This document shows positions 8,547-19,888 of a DNA stretch of 64,000 bases, one piece after another. Position 1 is the first letter of the stretch; every line of letters begins with the position of its first letter. The DNA comes from Ruegeria marina. GTDB taxonomy: Bacteria; Pseudomonadota; Alphaproteobacteria; Rhodobacterales; Rhodobacteraceae. The notes beneath the pieces were generated by a model. That model was not told where the DNA came from. It did not search any database and saw only the letters and a program-made list of their open reading frames with translations. A program made the position numbers and the translations under genes. The stretch lies in contig NZ_FMZV01000002.1 of assembly GCF_900101475.1 (NCBI RefSeq), positions 310,001-374,000 of the forward strand. Direction: 5' to 3'.

Positions 8547-9230
8547 ATGATCGACATCCGTGACGTGAGCAAGAGTTTCACCCTGCACAATCAGGGCGGC
8601 GCGGTGATCCGGGTAATGGAGGGCGCTTCGCTGCATGTGGCGCCCGGCGAATGCGTGGCCCTGACCGGCGCGTCGGGGGCGGGCAAGTCCACCCTGATGC
8701 GGGTGATCTATGGCAACTATCTGGCGGCCTCCGGCAGGGTTCTTGTCGGCGGGCTCGATGTGGTCCGGGCCGAGCCGCGCGAGATCATCAGGCTCAGGCG
8801 TGAGGTGCTGGGCTATGTCAGCCAGTTCCTGCGGGTGGTGCCCCGGGTGCCGACGGTGGAGGTTGTAGCCGAGCCGCTCCTGGTGCTTGGGGTGCCCCCG
8901 GAGGAAGCGCGGGCACGGGCCGAGGCGCTGCTGAAGCGGCTCAACATCCCTGAACGGCTCTGGTCGCTGAGCCCCACCACCTTTTCCGGCGGCGAGCAAC
9001 AGCGCGTGAATATCGCGGGCGGCTTTGCCCATGCCTATCCGGCGCTTCTGCTGGACGAGCCGACCGCGAGCCTCGATGCGGCGAACCGGGCAGTGGTGCT
9101 GGCCCTGATCGAGGAAGCCAAGGCGCGCGGTGCGGCGATCGTCGGCATCTTTCACGATATCGAGGCGCGGAAAAGGGTCTGCGACCGGGTGGTCGATGTT
9201 TCGGCCTTTGCTCCCGGAGTGGCGGTATGA
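8547..9230 (+). CDS. phnL: PhnL, ABC-type ATPase of the C-P lyase pathway
   Basis: This 227-residue second ABC ATPase has Walker A GASGAGKST, signature FSGGEQQRVNIA and Walker B LLLDEPTAS. PhnL is needed with PhnGHI for phosphonate-ribose coupling. Paired phnK and phnL ATPases are diagnostic of C-P lyase operons. Its stop overlaps the phnN start (ATGA). Confidence 0.93.
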   Translation: MIDIRDVSKSFTLHNQGGAVIRVMEGASLHVAPGECVALTGASGAGKSTLMRVIYGNYLAASGRVLVGGLDVVRAEPREIIRLRREVLGYVSQFLRVVPRVPTVEVVAEPLLVLGVPPEEARARAEALLKRLNIPERLWSLSPTTFSGGEQQRVNIAGGFAHAYPALLLDEPTASLDAANRAVVLALIEEAKARGAAIVGIFHDIEARKRVCDRVVDVSAFAPGVAV

Positions 9231-9775
9231 CCCTTGTGCCGGTGGTCGCGGTGGTGGGACCGTCCGGCGTGGGCAAGGACAGCGTGATGGTGGCGCTCAA
9301 GGCCCGCGACCCCGGATTTCGACTGGTGCGACGGGTGATCACCCGGCCCGAGCAGACGGGCGGCGAAAGCTTTGAAGGCGTATCCGAGACCGATTTCCAA
9401 ATCCGGCTCGCGGCGGATGCATTTGCCCTCAGTTGGCGGGCGCACGGTCTGAGCTATGGCATTCCAGCCGCCGCCATCGCTGAAAGGAAAGGTGCGCGGG
9501 CGCTGCTGGTGAACCTCTCACGCGGGGTTCTGCTGCGCGCGCAGGAGGTGTTGCATCCGCTTATCGTGCTGTCGCTGACCGCACGGCCCGAGGTGCTCGC
9601 CGCACGGCTGGCGGCACGTGGGCGCGAGGATGCCGCGGATCAGGCGCTGCGGCTGGGCCGGGCGGGCATGACCCTGCCGGATGGGTTGCGCCGGGTCGTC
9701 ACGATAGACAATTCCGGTCCGCTTGACCTGACGGTCGACGCGGTGCTGGCCCAACTTCAGCGGGCAAGTGCATAG
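9227..9775 (+). CDS. phnN: PhnN, ribose 1,5-bisphosphate phosphokinase
   Basis: The 182-residue guanylate-kinase-like protein has P-loop GPSGVGKDS. PhnN phosphorylates ribose 1,5-bisphosphate to PRPP, the last step of the C-P lyase pathway, so the ribose carrier re-enters nucleotide synthesis. It ends the co-directional operon and overlaps the convergent DUF1045 gene by 19 bp at their 3' ends. Confidence 0.92.
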   Translation: MTLVPVVAVVGPSGVGKDSVMVALKARDPGFRLVRRVITRPEQTGGESFEGVSETDFQIRLAADAFALSWRAHGLSYGIPAAAIAERKGARALLVNLSRGVLLRAQEVLHPLIVLSLTARPEVLAARLAARGREDAADQALRLGRAGMTLPDGLRRVVTIDNSGPLDLTVDAVLAQLQRASA

Positions 9776-10440
9776 CGATGGATCAGGTGAAACCGGCCAT
9801 CGGCGGCTTCTCCCACCAGCGCCAGCGCGTCGAGTGTGAAGGGCGTGGGCAAAAGCGGAGCGAGCCGCTTCTGCAACAAGGCGCAGGTCCGGTCGAGCGT
9901 GCCGTTGTCCAGCCGGCCGGTCAGCGTGATGTGAAAGCGGAACTGGTCCAGCACGTAAGGATAGCCCCAGCGCGTCAGGTTCTCGTCCTGTGCCGGGGTG
10001 AGCCTGGCGCTGCGTCGGCGCTCCAGCTCGGCCGGGGACGCGGGCGCGCGAAATCCGTCCAGTTCGGTCACACAGGCCGCGGCCAGCCCGTTCAGCGCCG
10101 TCACATTCCCCAGCGGGCGCAGCGCCAGGAACCGGCCGAGCCGGGCGATTTCCAACCCGTCCAGCGTGACGGGCGCCAGGCCGGCGGCCAGCGCGGCACA
10201 ACCCGCCTGCAAGGCACCGAAATCGCGGCCTTCGGCCAGCCGGAATGGTGGCTTCATCGTCGCATGCAGACCATATTTTCGTGGGGCCGCAGTCAGGGCA
10301 GCCACATCCAGACCACAGGCGTCCGGGTGGGCGACCTCTTGCCCCGCCATCATGTCCCAGCCCAGCCACCGGGTGGCGAATTCCGCCCATGGCGCCCCGG
10401 CAGGCGGTACGTAGTAGATCGCGTATCGCAGGAATGTCAC
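9757..10440 (-). CDS. DUF1045 phosphonate-locus protein, 2H phosphoesterase-like
   Basis: The 227-residue protein belongs to DUF1045, a family found beside C-P lyase genes. Two HxT motifs are visible, H59-A-T61 in YGLHATMKPPFRL and H170-I-T172 in FRFHITLTGRL, the hallmark of 2H phosphoesterases (LigT/CPDase). These enzymes open cyclic phosphates on ribose. The window has no phnP, whose product opens 5-phosphoribosyl 1,2-cyclic phosphate, so this protein is a natural candidate for that step; this is an inference. It is convergent with phnN and divergent from phnM across 53 bp, which may hold a shared promoter. Confidence 0.85.
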   Translation of the reverse strand: MTFLRYAIYYVPPAGAPWAEFATRWLGWDMMAGQEVAHPDACGLDVAALTAAPRKYGLHATMKPPFRLAEGRDFGALQAGCAALAAGLAPVTLDGLEIARLGRFLALRPLGNVTALNGLAAACVTELDGFRAPASPAELERRRSARLTPAQDENLTRWGYPYVLDQFRFHITLTGRLDNGTLDRTCALLQKRLAPLLPTPFTLDALALVGEAADGRFHLIHRYALAR

Positions 10441-10493
10441 ATTGGCCTCCTATGTCGTGGCCTTCTCCCATGCTCCAACCACATGAAGTTCAG

Positions 10494-11636
10494 ATGACAG
10501 AAGAGTTGATCCTTGCCAATGCCACGCTGGTACTGCCCGGCGAAACCGTCACCGGCAGCCTCCGCATCGCGGACGGAACCATCGCCGAGATCGACCAGGG
10601 CGCGCGGGTGCCGGCCGGCGCGGTCGATTGCGAGGGCGATTTCCTGTCGCCCGGGCTGGTGGAACTCCATACCGACAATCTCGAACGCCATATCCAGCCG
10701 CGCCCCAGGGTGGACTGGCCGCATGCCGCGGCCATCCTCGCCCATGACGCGGAACTGGCGGGTACCGGCATCACCACCGTGTTCGACGCGATGCGGGTGG
10801 GATCGATCCCCACCGGCGCCGGGCGCTATCTGAAATACGCGCGCGGCCTGTCGCAGGAGCTGTGGCAACTCCGCGAGGCGGACGCGCTCAAGATCAGCCA
10901 TTTCCTGCACCTGCGGGCCGAGGTCTGTTCAGAAACCCTGGTCGAAGAACTGGATGAATTCGGCCCCGAGGACCGCGTCGGGCTGGTGTCGCTGATGGAC
11001 CATACGCCGGGCCAGCGCCAGTTCCGCGACATCAGCAAGCTCGAAGCCTACATGAAGGGCAAGCATGCGATGGATGACGACACGTTCCTGCAGCATGTGG
11101 CCCAGCTCAGGGCATTGCGCGACCGCCACGGCGACCAGCACGAGACCGAGACGGTGCGCGCTGCCGCCCGTTTCGGCGCGGTGCTGGCCAGCCATGACGA
11201 CACCACCGCCGCGCAGGTGGCGGTATCGGCAAGCCACGGCATCCGGCTGGCCGAGTTTCCGACGACTGTCGAAGCCGCCGAAGCCTGCCACGCGCATGGT
11301 ATCAAGGTGATGATGGGCGCGCCCAACCTGATCCGGGGCGGATCGCATTCCGGCAATGTGGCGGCACTGGATCTCGCGGAACGGGGGCTGCTGGACGTTC
11401 TAAGCTCCGATTACGTGCCTTCGGCGCTGCTTCTCTCGGCGGTGCGTCTGGGCGAAATCTGGGGGGACATGGCGCGCGGCCTTGTTACGGTGACTCGCGC
11501 GCCCGCCCGTGCGGTGGGGCTGGCTGACAGGGGCGAAGTCGCGCCAGGCCAGCGGGCCGACCTGATCCGGTTCCGCATGCGCGCAGGTGTGCCGGCGCTG
11601 GTATCGGTCTGGTCGCGGGGGCGGCGCGTGGCCTGA
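10494..11636 (+). CDS. phnM: PhnM, alpha-D-ribose 1-methylphosphonate 5-triphosphate diphosphatase
   Basis: The 380-residue amidohydrolase-fold enzyme removes pyrophosphate from ribose-1-phosphonate-5-triphosphate to make the PhnJ substrate. Metal-site motifs are visible: LVELHTDNLERHIQPRP near residue 60, LVSLMDHTPGQRQ mid-protein, SHDDTT, and the terminal LSSDYVPSALL. It sits apart from phnG-N, divergent from DUF1045. The start at 10494 gives the family N-terminus (LILANATLVLPGE). An ATG 24 bp upstream is possible, and neither has a strong Shine-Dalgarno sequence. Confidence 0.93.
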   Translation: MTEELILANATLVLPGETVTGSLRIADGTIAEIDQGARVPAGAVDCEGDFLSPGLVELHTDNLERHIQPRPRVDWPHAAAILAHDAELAGTGITTVFDAMRVGSIPTGAGRYLKYARGLSQELWQLREADALKISHFLHLRAEVCSETLVEELDEFGPEDRVGLVSLMDHTPGQRQFRDISKLEAYMKGKHAMDDDTFLQHVAQLRALRDRHGDQHETETVRAAARFGAVLASHDDTTAAQVAVSASHGIRLAEFPTTVEAAEACHAHGIKVMMGAPNLIRGGSHSGNVAALDLAERGLLDVLSSDYVPSALLLSAVRLGEIWGDMARGLVTVTRAPARAVGLADRGEVAPGQRADLIRFRMRAGVPALVSVWSRGRRVA

Positions 11637-11670
11637 ACGCTCGCGGCAAAGCGACGCGGCGCCAAACCAA

Positions 11671-12102
11671 TCAGCGCCGGGCGAACCCGGCGCCGCCTGG
11701 CGGTTCCTGGTCCGGCGAATTGCGCGGCGCGTCGGCCGGTGCGACTTCGGGCGCGGCCGCGCAGGCGATCCCGTCCAGATCCGCATCGTTGCGGGCATGA
11801 TAGCCCGGCTCGCCAGACCGCGCGGGCGCAAGACCCATGGCCTGCGCCGCATCGCACCCGGCCAGCGCCGCCAGATGCCGCAGGGAAAGCTCGGGTTCAA
11901 AGGGGCTGGTCCGGATGTAGATGCCGACCGCGGTGATGCAGGCCAAGACCGGGATCGAGGCCAGAAGCATCGCGATCCGGCGCGGCGACAGCGCCTGCGC
12001 TCGGGCGCGCCCGGCCCGTTTCCGACGCCGCGACGGATCTGCCGAAGCAGCTTGCCTCAACTCGGGATAGAGCGCTTCACGAAGGCCTTGCAATTCGGAC
12101 AT
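11671..12102 (-). CDS. small membrane protein with excalibur calcium-binding motif
   Basis: A protein of 143 residues begins MSELQGLREALYPELRQ. One transmembrane segment lies around residues 42-62 (IAMLLASIPVLACITAVGIYI), preceded by an arginine-rich stretch. The C-terminal half ends in an excalibur-type motif (YHARNDADLDGIACA), a DxDxDG calcium loop closed by a cysteine, common in extracellular bacterial proteins. The longer frame upstream runs toward the tRNA gene and is not used. The role is unknown. Confidence 0.65.
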   Translation of the reverse strand: MSELQGLREALYPELRQAASADPSRRRKRAGRARAQALSPRRIAMLLASIPVLACITAVGIYIRTSPFEPELSLRHLAALAGCDAAQAMGLAPARSGEPGYHARNDADLDGIACAAAPEVAPADAPRNSPDQEPPGGAGFARR

Positions 12103-12183
12103 GCGCCAAGAATGGCACCGCAATATGGCGGCGTCATGGCGACGGCCCGGATCGCTTCGAGCAATCTCTGCTCCACAGGTAAC

Positions 12184-12260
12184 TGGCGATCCCACGAGGA
12201 CTCGAACCCCGAACCTGCTGATTAGAAGTCAGCTGCTCTATCCAGTTGAGCTATGGGACC
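12184..12260 (-). tRNA. tRNA-Arg (anticodon TCT)
   Basis: The 77-nt cloverleaf reads GGTCCCATAGCTCAACTGG at the 5' end on the minus strand. The acceptor stem GGTCCCA pairs with TGGGATC (one G-U pair), followed by discriminator G and an encoded CCA. The anticodon stem GCTGA/TCAGC encloses CTTCTAA, giving anticodon TCT (reads AGA/AGG). The T arm GGGGTTCGAGTCCTC is canonical. Confidence 0.95.
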
Positions 12261-12295
12261 GCTTGGGGCCTGTTATGCCACGCGCGTGCCGGGGG

Positions 12296-12772
12296 TCAAG
12301 CGGCGGAGCGCAAGTCCAGGTGCATGAATATCGACCACGGGTCTTCGGCATAGCTGTCGAAGGGGCCGCATTCGACAAAACCATGACGTTCATACAGTCT
12401 GCGGGCGGGCAGGAAATCCTCGGTCGAGCCGGTTTCCAGATACACACCGCGCGCCCCCTCTGCGCGGGCATGGTCGAGCAGGAATTCCAGCATCGCCCGA
12501 CCGGCGCCGGTGCCGCGCGCCTCGGTCACGGTATGCATCGACTTCAGTTCCATCGAACCATCGGGCAGCGTCCTGAGCGCGCCCATTCCAATCGCCGCGC
12601 CGCCCTGACGGAGCAGGAAAAAGGCCACATCCGGGGCGTCCAGCCCGCCGCCATCCAGCACATGGCAACTTTCCTCGGGCGATTGCGAGGCCATCAGCGC
12701 CACATGGCGGGCGATCAGCGCAGCCGCCTCGGGCTGTGCCGGGCTGGTCCGCACGATCTCGAAAGCGGGCAT
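12296..12772 (-). CDS. GNAT-family N-acetyltransferase
   Basis: The 158-residue protein has the acetyl-CoA motif (TEARGTGAGRAMLEFLLDHA, an R/QxxGxG/A type) and the C-terminal strand-helix LETGSTEDFLPARRLYERHGFVECGPF typical of GNAT enzymes. The substrate is not deducible; small-molecule or amino acid acetylation is usual for this size. It lies just downstream of the complex I accessory subunit on the same strand (5-bp gap), so co-transcription is likely. Confidence 0.8.
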   Translation of the reverse strand: MPAFEIVRTSPAQPEAAALIARHVALMASQSPEESCHVLDGGGLDAPDVAFFLLRQGGAAIGMGALRTLPDGSMELKSMHTVTEARGTGAGRAMLEFLLDHARAEGARGVYLETGSTEDFLPARRLYERHGFVECGPFDSYAEDPWSIFMHLDLRSAA

Positions 12773-12777
12773 GAGGG

Positions 12778-13089
12778 TCAGTGCGTCCAGGGTCCGCGCC
12801 GGTCGGTGGCGAAATTCTCGCCATAGCCGCGATGGCGCAGGTTGGGCTTGCGCTTGTGCGGTTCGGTGACCACGGCGTCGATCCCGTTGGCCCTGGCGTA
12901 GTCCAGCGCCTCTTCCTTGCTGTCAAAGCGCAGGCGGACCTGAGTCTGGGTATCGTCGGACGAGGTCCAGCCCATCAGCGGATCGATCTCGCGCGCTGAC
13001 CCTTGGGCGTATTCCAGAACCCATTTGCGGGTCTTGGCCATGCCCGAGGTCATGGCATTCCGGGAGGGCTGGTAGATCCGTGCGCGCAT
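12778..13089 (-). CDS. NDUFS4-like accessory subunit of respiratory complex I
   Basis: The 103-residue protein matches the ETC complex I conserved region (mitochondrial NDUFS4, 18 kDa subunit): [44 protein letters not shown] and [11 protein letters not shown] are family landmarks. It binds at the NADH-dehydrogenase module of alphaproteobacterial complex I, on the cytoplasmic side. The ATG at 13089 has GGAG six bases upstream and gives the family N-terminus, so it is preferred over the ATG at 13107. Confidence 0.9.
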   Translation of the reverse strand: MRARIYQPSRNAMTSGMAKTRKWVLEYAQGSAREIDPLMGWTSSDDTQTQVRLRFDSKEEALDYARANGIDAVVTEPHKRKPNLRHRGYGENFATDRRGPWTH

Positions 13090-13348
13090 CGCTTGCTCCG
13101 TCGTCATAGGCTGTCTCTATATGCGCGGATCGGCGGGAACGGGCAAGACCGGAATCCGCGACCGCTCGTCGCCTGATGCGGGCAGCCAACACCTGGGCCA
13201 GAGCAAAAACGACAGTCAATGCCGCTTGTTGCAAGCTGGGCCGCGTTACTGCCCGGATCGCAGGCGGTGGCGCATTGCTGCACAAATCCGATGCCGATTG
13301 TGCGACAGCCAGCTAGACCCGGCAGAGGAACTGCCTTACCAATCAGGC

Positions 13349-15121
13349 ATGGGCAACGAACGGATATCGCGGCGCCTCTCAGCCATACTGGCCGCTGACA
13401 TCGTCGGATATTCCCGGCTGATGGCCGAAGACGAATCCGGGACCCTGAGCGCGCTGAACCAGCACAGGCGCGATGTGTTCGCCCCCTGCGTGTCACGCAA
13501 CAACGGCCGCATCGTCAAGCTGATGGGCGACGGCGCCCTGGTCGAGTTCCTCAGTGTGTCAGACGCAGTGCAATGCGCCAGGGAAATACAGGAAACGATG
13601 GCGGGGCAAGACAACCCCGCCGGCATCGTTCTCAGGATCGGCGTCAACCTCGGCGACGTCATCCTGCAGGACGACGACATATTCGGTGACGGCGTGAACG
13701 TCGCCAGCCGGTTGGAGCAGTTGGCCCGTCCGGGCGGCATGTGCGTTTCATACGTGGTACAGGAAAGCCTGGGCGACCGCCTGGGGATCACCTTTCAGGA
13801 TGGCGGGCAGGTGTCGGTCAAGAACATCGACCGCGCCCTGCGGGTGTTCCACTGGCACCCGCAGGATGCATCACCTGCACCCGGAAACGCGCCGGGGCCT
13901 GCTGGCGCAAGATCGCGGGAACCCGGCTATTCCATTGCCGTCCTGCCGCTGGACAACATGTCGGGCGACCCCGAGCAGGAGTATTTCTCGGACGGGATCA
14001 GCGAGGACATCATCACCGACCTGTCCAAGGTGTCGGGCCTGACCGTCATCGCGCGCAACTCCAGCTTTGCCTACAAGGGCAGGTCCATCGACCTGCGCAT
14101 CGTCGGGCGCGAGCTTGGCGTTACCCATGTTCTCGAAGGCAGCGTCAGGCGCGCGGGCCAACGCGTGCGCATCACCGCCCAGTTGATCGACGCCACCGAC
14201 GGCAGCCATGTCTGGGCGGACCGCTACGACCGGGACCTGACCGATATCTTCGCGGTGCAGGACGAAGTGACGCTGGAGATCGTGAAGGCGCTGAAGGTGT
14301 CCCTGTCGCCCCGCGAACGGGCAAACATCGCCGACGTCGGCACGTCGAACATCGACGCGCATGAAGATTACATGCGCATGCGCGGATTCCTGTTCTTCCC
14401 CGGCATGGATGCCGAGGGCTGGCGCAAGGCCGTCGCATATGGAGAACGCGCGATCGCCCGCGATCCCGGCTATGCGGACGCCTATGGCATGCTGGCCCTC
14501 ATGCACCTGCTGGACTTCCACAATCACTGGTCCGGCGCGCCTTCGGAAGAGGCGATGCAAAAGGCGGACACTCTGGTCCGGCGCAGCCTGGAGCTTGGCC
14601 CCGACAGCATCTGGTCCAACAACGCCTATGCCGCCATTGCGCGGTGGCAGGGCAAGCTGGACGAAGCCTTGCAGGCACTCGACACCGCGATGGCCACAAG
14701 CGCGGATTACGCGTTGGGCTGGTTCACAAGGGGCGAGATCGAGATTGCCCAGGGCAAGCTGGACGATGCGATCGAACACCTTGAACGCGCGATTCGGCTG
14801 GACCCGTCCTTCCGGCATCAGTTCATGCAATTCCTTGCCATGGCCCATTTCCTCAAGGGCAGTTTCGAGACCGCGGCGCTGTTTCTGAGAGAACGGGTTT
14901 TCCTGGTGAAGGATACCGACATCGGGCGCGCCTGGCTGGCCTCGGCGCTGGGGCATCTGGGCGAGATCGAAGAGGCGCGCCGGATCTGGCAGGAGATGCT
15001 TGAAATCAACCCGTCATTCGACATTCGGAACCGGCTGGCCCGGCTGACCCTTGCCGACCCCTCCCACGGGGAGCTGGTTTTACAGGGGCTTGAGAAGGCC
15101 GCTTTGATCGGAGCCGCTTGA
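13349..15121 (+). CDS. class III adenylate cyclase with TolB-N-like and TPR regions (copy A)
   Basis: The 590-residue protein has an N-terminal class III nucleotide cyclase domain (residues ~5-180). The first metal aspartate is in AILAADIVGYSRLM, the second in KLMGDGALVEF, and the transition-state Asn/Arg are in FGDGVNVASRLEQ. A central beta-rich domain (SIAVLPLDNMSGDPEQEYFSDG ... GSHVWADRYDR, ~190-330) follows and resembles the FlgO/TolB-N-type domain often fused to such cyclases, then TPR-like helical repeats to the end. It should make cAMP from ATP in the cytoplasm. Two similar genes lie at 15722 and 59946. An upstream frame extends to 13121, but the ATG at 13349 begins the domain. Confidence 0.85.
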   Translation: MGNERISRRLSAILAADIVGYSRLMAEDESGTLSALNQHRRDVFAPCVSRNNGRIVKLMGDGALVEFLSVSDAVQCAREIQETMAGQDNPAGIVLRIGVNLGDVILQDDDIFGDGVNVASRLEQLARPGGMCVSYVVQESLGDRLGITFQDGGQVSVKNIDRALRVFHWHPQDASPAPGNAPGPAGARSREPGYSIAVLPLDNMSGDPEQEYFSDGISEDIITDLSKVSGLTVIARNSSFAYKGRSIDLRIVGRELGVTHVLEGSVRRAGQRVRITAQLIDATDGSHVWADRYDRDLTDIFAVQDEVTLEIVKALKVSLSPRERANIADVGTSNIDAHEDYMRMRGFLFFPGMDAEGWRKAVAYGERAIARDPGYADAYGMLALMHLLDFHNHWSGAPSEEAMQKADTLVRRSLELGPDSIWSNNAYAAIARWQGKLDEALQALDTAMATSADYALGWFTRGEIEIAQGKLDDAIEHLERAIRLDPSFRHQFMQFLAMAHFLKGSFETAALFLRERVFLVKDTDIGRAWLASALGHLGEIEEARRIWQEMLEINPSFDIRNRLARLTLADPSHGELVLQGLEKAALIGAA

Positions 15122-15194
15122 GATCCGGCCTGGCCCGGCACTCTCTGCCACGCCACATGAACCGTCTGTACGGAACGGATGGCCGTCCCAAAAA

Positions 15195-15220
15195 AGAAAG
15201 CCCCCGAGCGGGGGCTTTCT
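15195..15220 (-). terminator. rho-independent terminator of the cold-shock gene
   Basis: A perfect 12-bp stem (AGAAAGCCCCCG / CGGGGGCTTTCT) lies between the convergent cyclase A and cspA genes. Read on the minus strand it is followed by TTTT, so it chiefly ends cspA; it may also stop the plus-strand transcript. Confidence 0.85.
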
Positions 15221-15281
15221 CTGAAAATTCCGACATACCGCGAACACGCGCAAGCTGCGCTGACACGGTATCTGCAATGGC

Positions 15282-15488
15282 TCAGGCCAGTTGCAGGTTG
15301 GTCGCGCTCTGGCGGCCGTCGCGGCCCGATTCCAGGTCGAAGGTCACTTTCTGACCATCGTCCAGCGAGCGGATGCCTGCGCGCTCCAGAGCGGTGATGT
15401 GGACGAACACGTCCTTGCTGCCGCCATCGGGCGCAATAAAGCCGAAGCCTTTGGTGGCGTTGAACCATTTCACGGTGCCAGTGGCCAT
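15282..15488 (-). CDS. cspA: cold-shock protein, CspA family (copy 1)
   Basis: The 68-residue single cold-shock domain has RNP1 (KGFGFIAP) and RNP2 (VFVHI) motifs. Csp proteins bind single-stranded RNA or DNA and melt mRNA structure. The start has AAAGGAGA upstream. The 233-bp gap above it is long enough for the extended 5' leader usual for cspA genes. A second copy is at 41363, about 70% identical by eye. Confidence 0.95.
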   Translation of the reverse strand: MATGTVKWFNATKGFGFIAPDGGSKDVFVHITALERAGIRSLDDGQKVTFDLESGRDGRQSATNLQLA

Positions 15489-15721
15489 CGTGAGATCTCC
15501 TTTTTGTATCGTTGCCCGCGGAATGCGACAACCCGGCCAGTCAGTTCGAAATCGAGGGACTGTGGCCGAATAGGAGAACAGTGTGTCGAGATAGAAAGCA
15601 GTAGCATCCCACACATGTGCGCTGTGGCCGCAATTTGCAAGGAAAATCGCCGTAATACCAAAATTCTCCTGCGGATGCGGCGCAAATTCAGCGATCCCGC
15701 ACGCTCGTTGGACTTCCGCGA

Positions 15722-17404
15722 TCAGGTTTCGATACCGTCCAGCTTGCCCTGGGGGCTGCGGATCGCACTGGCAAGCGCCTCGGCCAGATGCAGGTGAGAT
15801 TCGGGCAGAACCGGACAACGCGAACAGATATCTGGCCGGGGCGCGAGCGATGCCGCCCGTCGGAAAACGTCCCTTGCGGCGTTTTTTTCACCTCCGGCCT
15901 GCAAGGCAAGGCCGCGCAGGACATGCATCGCCCGTTCCTTGGGTCGCGTATCTGCTGCAAGGCGGGCATCTTCTGCCGCCAGATCGTAGCGGCCACCGCA
16001 GAAATGGGCCGAAGCCCTCAGAAAGCGCCGGTATGGGATCATCGGATTGTGCACCTGCCTTTGCAGCAGCAGCCCGTATTTTTCGGCAGCCCTGTCGAAC
16101 TTTCCTTCGACCATCAGGACATGGGCTTCCAGTTCGTGGTTTTCCGCATAGGCGGGGTTCAGGTCGCGGCTGCGTTGCAGATCGGCACGCGCGCCCGCGA
16201 TGTCGGACATGCAATTGATCCGAAAAAGGCCACGGGTCCAGAACACATAGTCACTGCCAGGATTCTGCTCGATCGCAGTATCAAGATCGTCGGCCAATCC
16301 CGCCAGCAGGTCGGGAGCAAGTGCTGCGTATCGCGCGGCATGGGTCATGATCTCGGCCTCGGCCCGCATCGCCAGCGAAACGCCATCGCGCGGGTTCATC
16401 CGTATCGCGCGTTTCATCAGCCGCAGGCCGTCGATCCAGTCCTCGTAGGTCAGCCGGTAAAAGGCGTTGGCCGCCCGCGCCCGCAATTCCGAAACGCTCA
16501 ACTCCTCTTCGGGGATATGCGCCAGCCGGTCGCCATCAAAGGCGTTGGTCTGAATCCTCAGGTCAGCCTCGGCGCGTTCCAACACCACGTCGCAGAAATC
16601 GAAGATGTCCGCCGTATCCCGGTCATAGCTTTCCGACCAGACCGGACGGCCATCCGAGCGCAGGACCAGCGACAGGCTCAGCCGTCCGCGCCCGCCTGCA
16701 ACCCGCAGCCTGCTGCGCAGGTCATAGGTGGCATGTTCGACCGACCGGTTCGCGGCGTCCAGCACCACGACGCCCTGCCGCCGCGACATGCGGATCACCA
16801 ACTGGTCGTGCAGGTCGCCCGCAAGGGCTGCGGTTTCCGCGTCCAGCGGCGCATATTCGATGGCCGCAACCGCGATCGAGGTAATCTGGTCCGGGTCGGC
16901 CTTGCGCCTGTGCATTGGCCGCCACTGGTACAATCGCACCGGCTGAGCGATATTCTTCAGCCGAAATGTTCCCGCATCCTTGAGTTCACCCGCCAATTGG
17001 CCGGACAGTTGCCGGAACAGATCCTCCGATATCATCAGCCCGCCCGGTGGCGCCTCGGCTTCGATCCGTTGTGCGATGTTAAGGCCCGAGCCATAGAAAT
17101 CCTCGCCGTCGGAAACGATCTCGCCGATATGCGCGCCGATACGCAGCTTGAGTTCGGTTTCGGCCTGCAACTTCTTCTGAAGGCTCATCGCGCAATCGAC
17201 ACAGGCCGGAACGCTGCCGAACGATACGATCCAGCCGTCACCCAGACGCTTCAGAATCCGGCCCGCATGTGTCTGAACCTCCGGCTCCAGCAAGTCGACA
17301 CGCAAACTGCGAACAAGGTCGATCGTCTGCTGCTGGTCGACCTCCATCATGGCGGAATAGCCGACGATATCAGCGAACATCAGGACGGCAAGCTGGCTGT
17401 GCAT
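15722..17404 (-). CDS. class III adenylate cyclase with C-terminal helical repeats (copy B)
   Basis: The 560-residue protein has an N-terminal class III cyclase domain: [12 protein letters not shown] for the first metal aspartate, [10 protein letters not shown] for the second, [13 protein letters not shown] for the Asn/Arg pair. The middle region is more divergent than in the other two cyclases but keeps the [18 protein letters not shown] signature. The C-terminal half is TPR-like. The ATG at 17404 follows AAGGAG and begins just before the domain; a longer frame to 17467 is less likely. It is transcribed toward cspA, which lies 233 bp downstream. Confidence 0.82.
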   Translation of the reverse strand: MHSQLAVLMFADIVGYSAMMEVDQQQTIDLVRSLRVDLLEPEVQTHAGRILKRLGDGWIVSFGSVPACVDCAMSLQKKLQAETELKLRIGAHIGEIVSDGEDFYGSGLNIAQRIEAEAPPGGLMISEDLFRQLSGQLAGELKDAGTFRLKNIAQPVRLYQWRPMHRRKADPDQITSIAVAAIEYAPLDAETAALAGDLHDQLVIRMSRRQGVVVLDAANRSVEHATYDLRSRLRVAGGRGRLSLSLVLRSDGRPVWSESYDRDTADIFDFCDVVLERAEADLRIQTNAFDGDRLAHIPEEELSVSELRARAANAFYRLTYEDWIDGLRLMKRAIRMNPRDGVSLAMRAEAEIMTHAARYAALAPDLLAGLADDLDTAIEQNPGSDYVFWTRGLFRINCMSDIAGARADLQRSRDLNPAYAENHELEAHVLMVEGKFDRAAEKYGLLLQRQVHNPMIPYRRFLRASAHFCGGRYDLAAEDARLAADTRPKERAMHVLRGLALQAGGEKNAARDVFRRAASLAPRPDICSRCPVLPESHLHLAEALASAIRSPQGKLDGIET

Positions 17405-17687
17405 CGGCTCTCCTTGCGGTACCTGCCAGTTTATGGGATCGCGGCGTGCTGTAAAGCTTTTGCACAATTTGTCCGTACCAGCGCGCCGAGATGCACATTC
17501 ATGCCGCCAGATAGTCCTTGAGGCGCGCAGGATATTCCTCGGACGGCGCCTTGCGGATCCGGGGGGCGGTGGCTGGCCGAACCGCTCGGCAAGCTTGCCC
17601 GCTGACGCCAGATTCCGGCATCAGCCGGCCACCCCCCTTGAACCGGAACAAAAACAGACCAAGATCGGAGCGGAAAGGAATCCCCCG

Positions 17688-19886
<2,199 letters not shown>

Positions 19887-19888
19887 CC

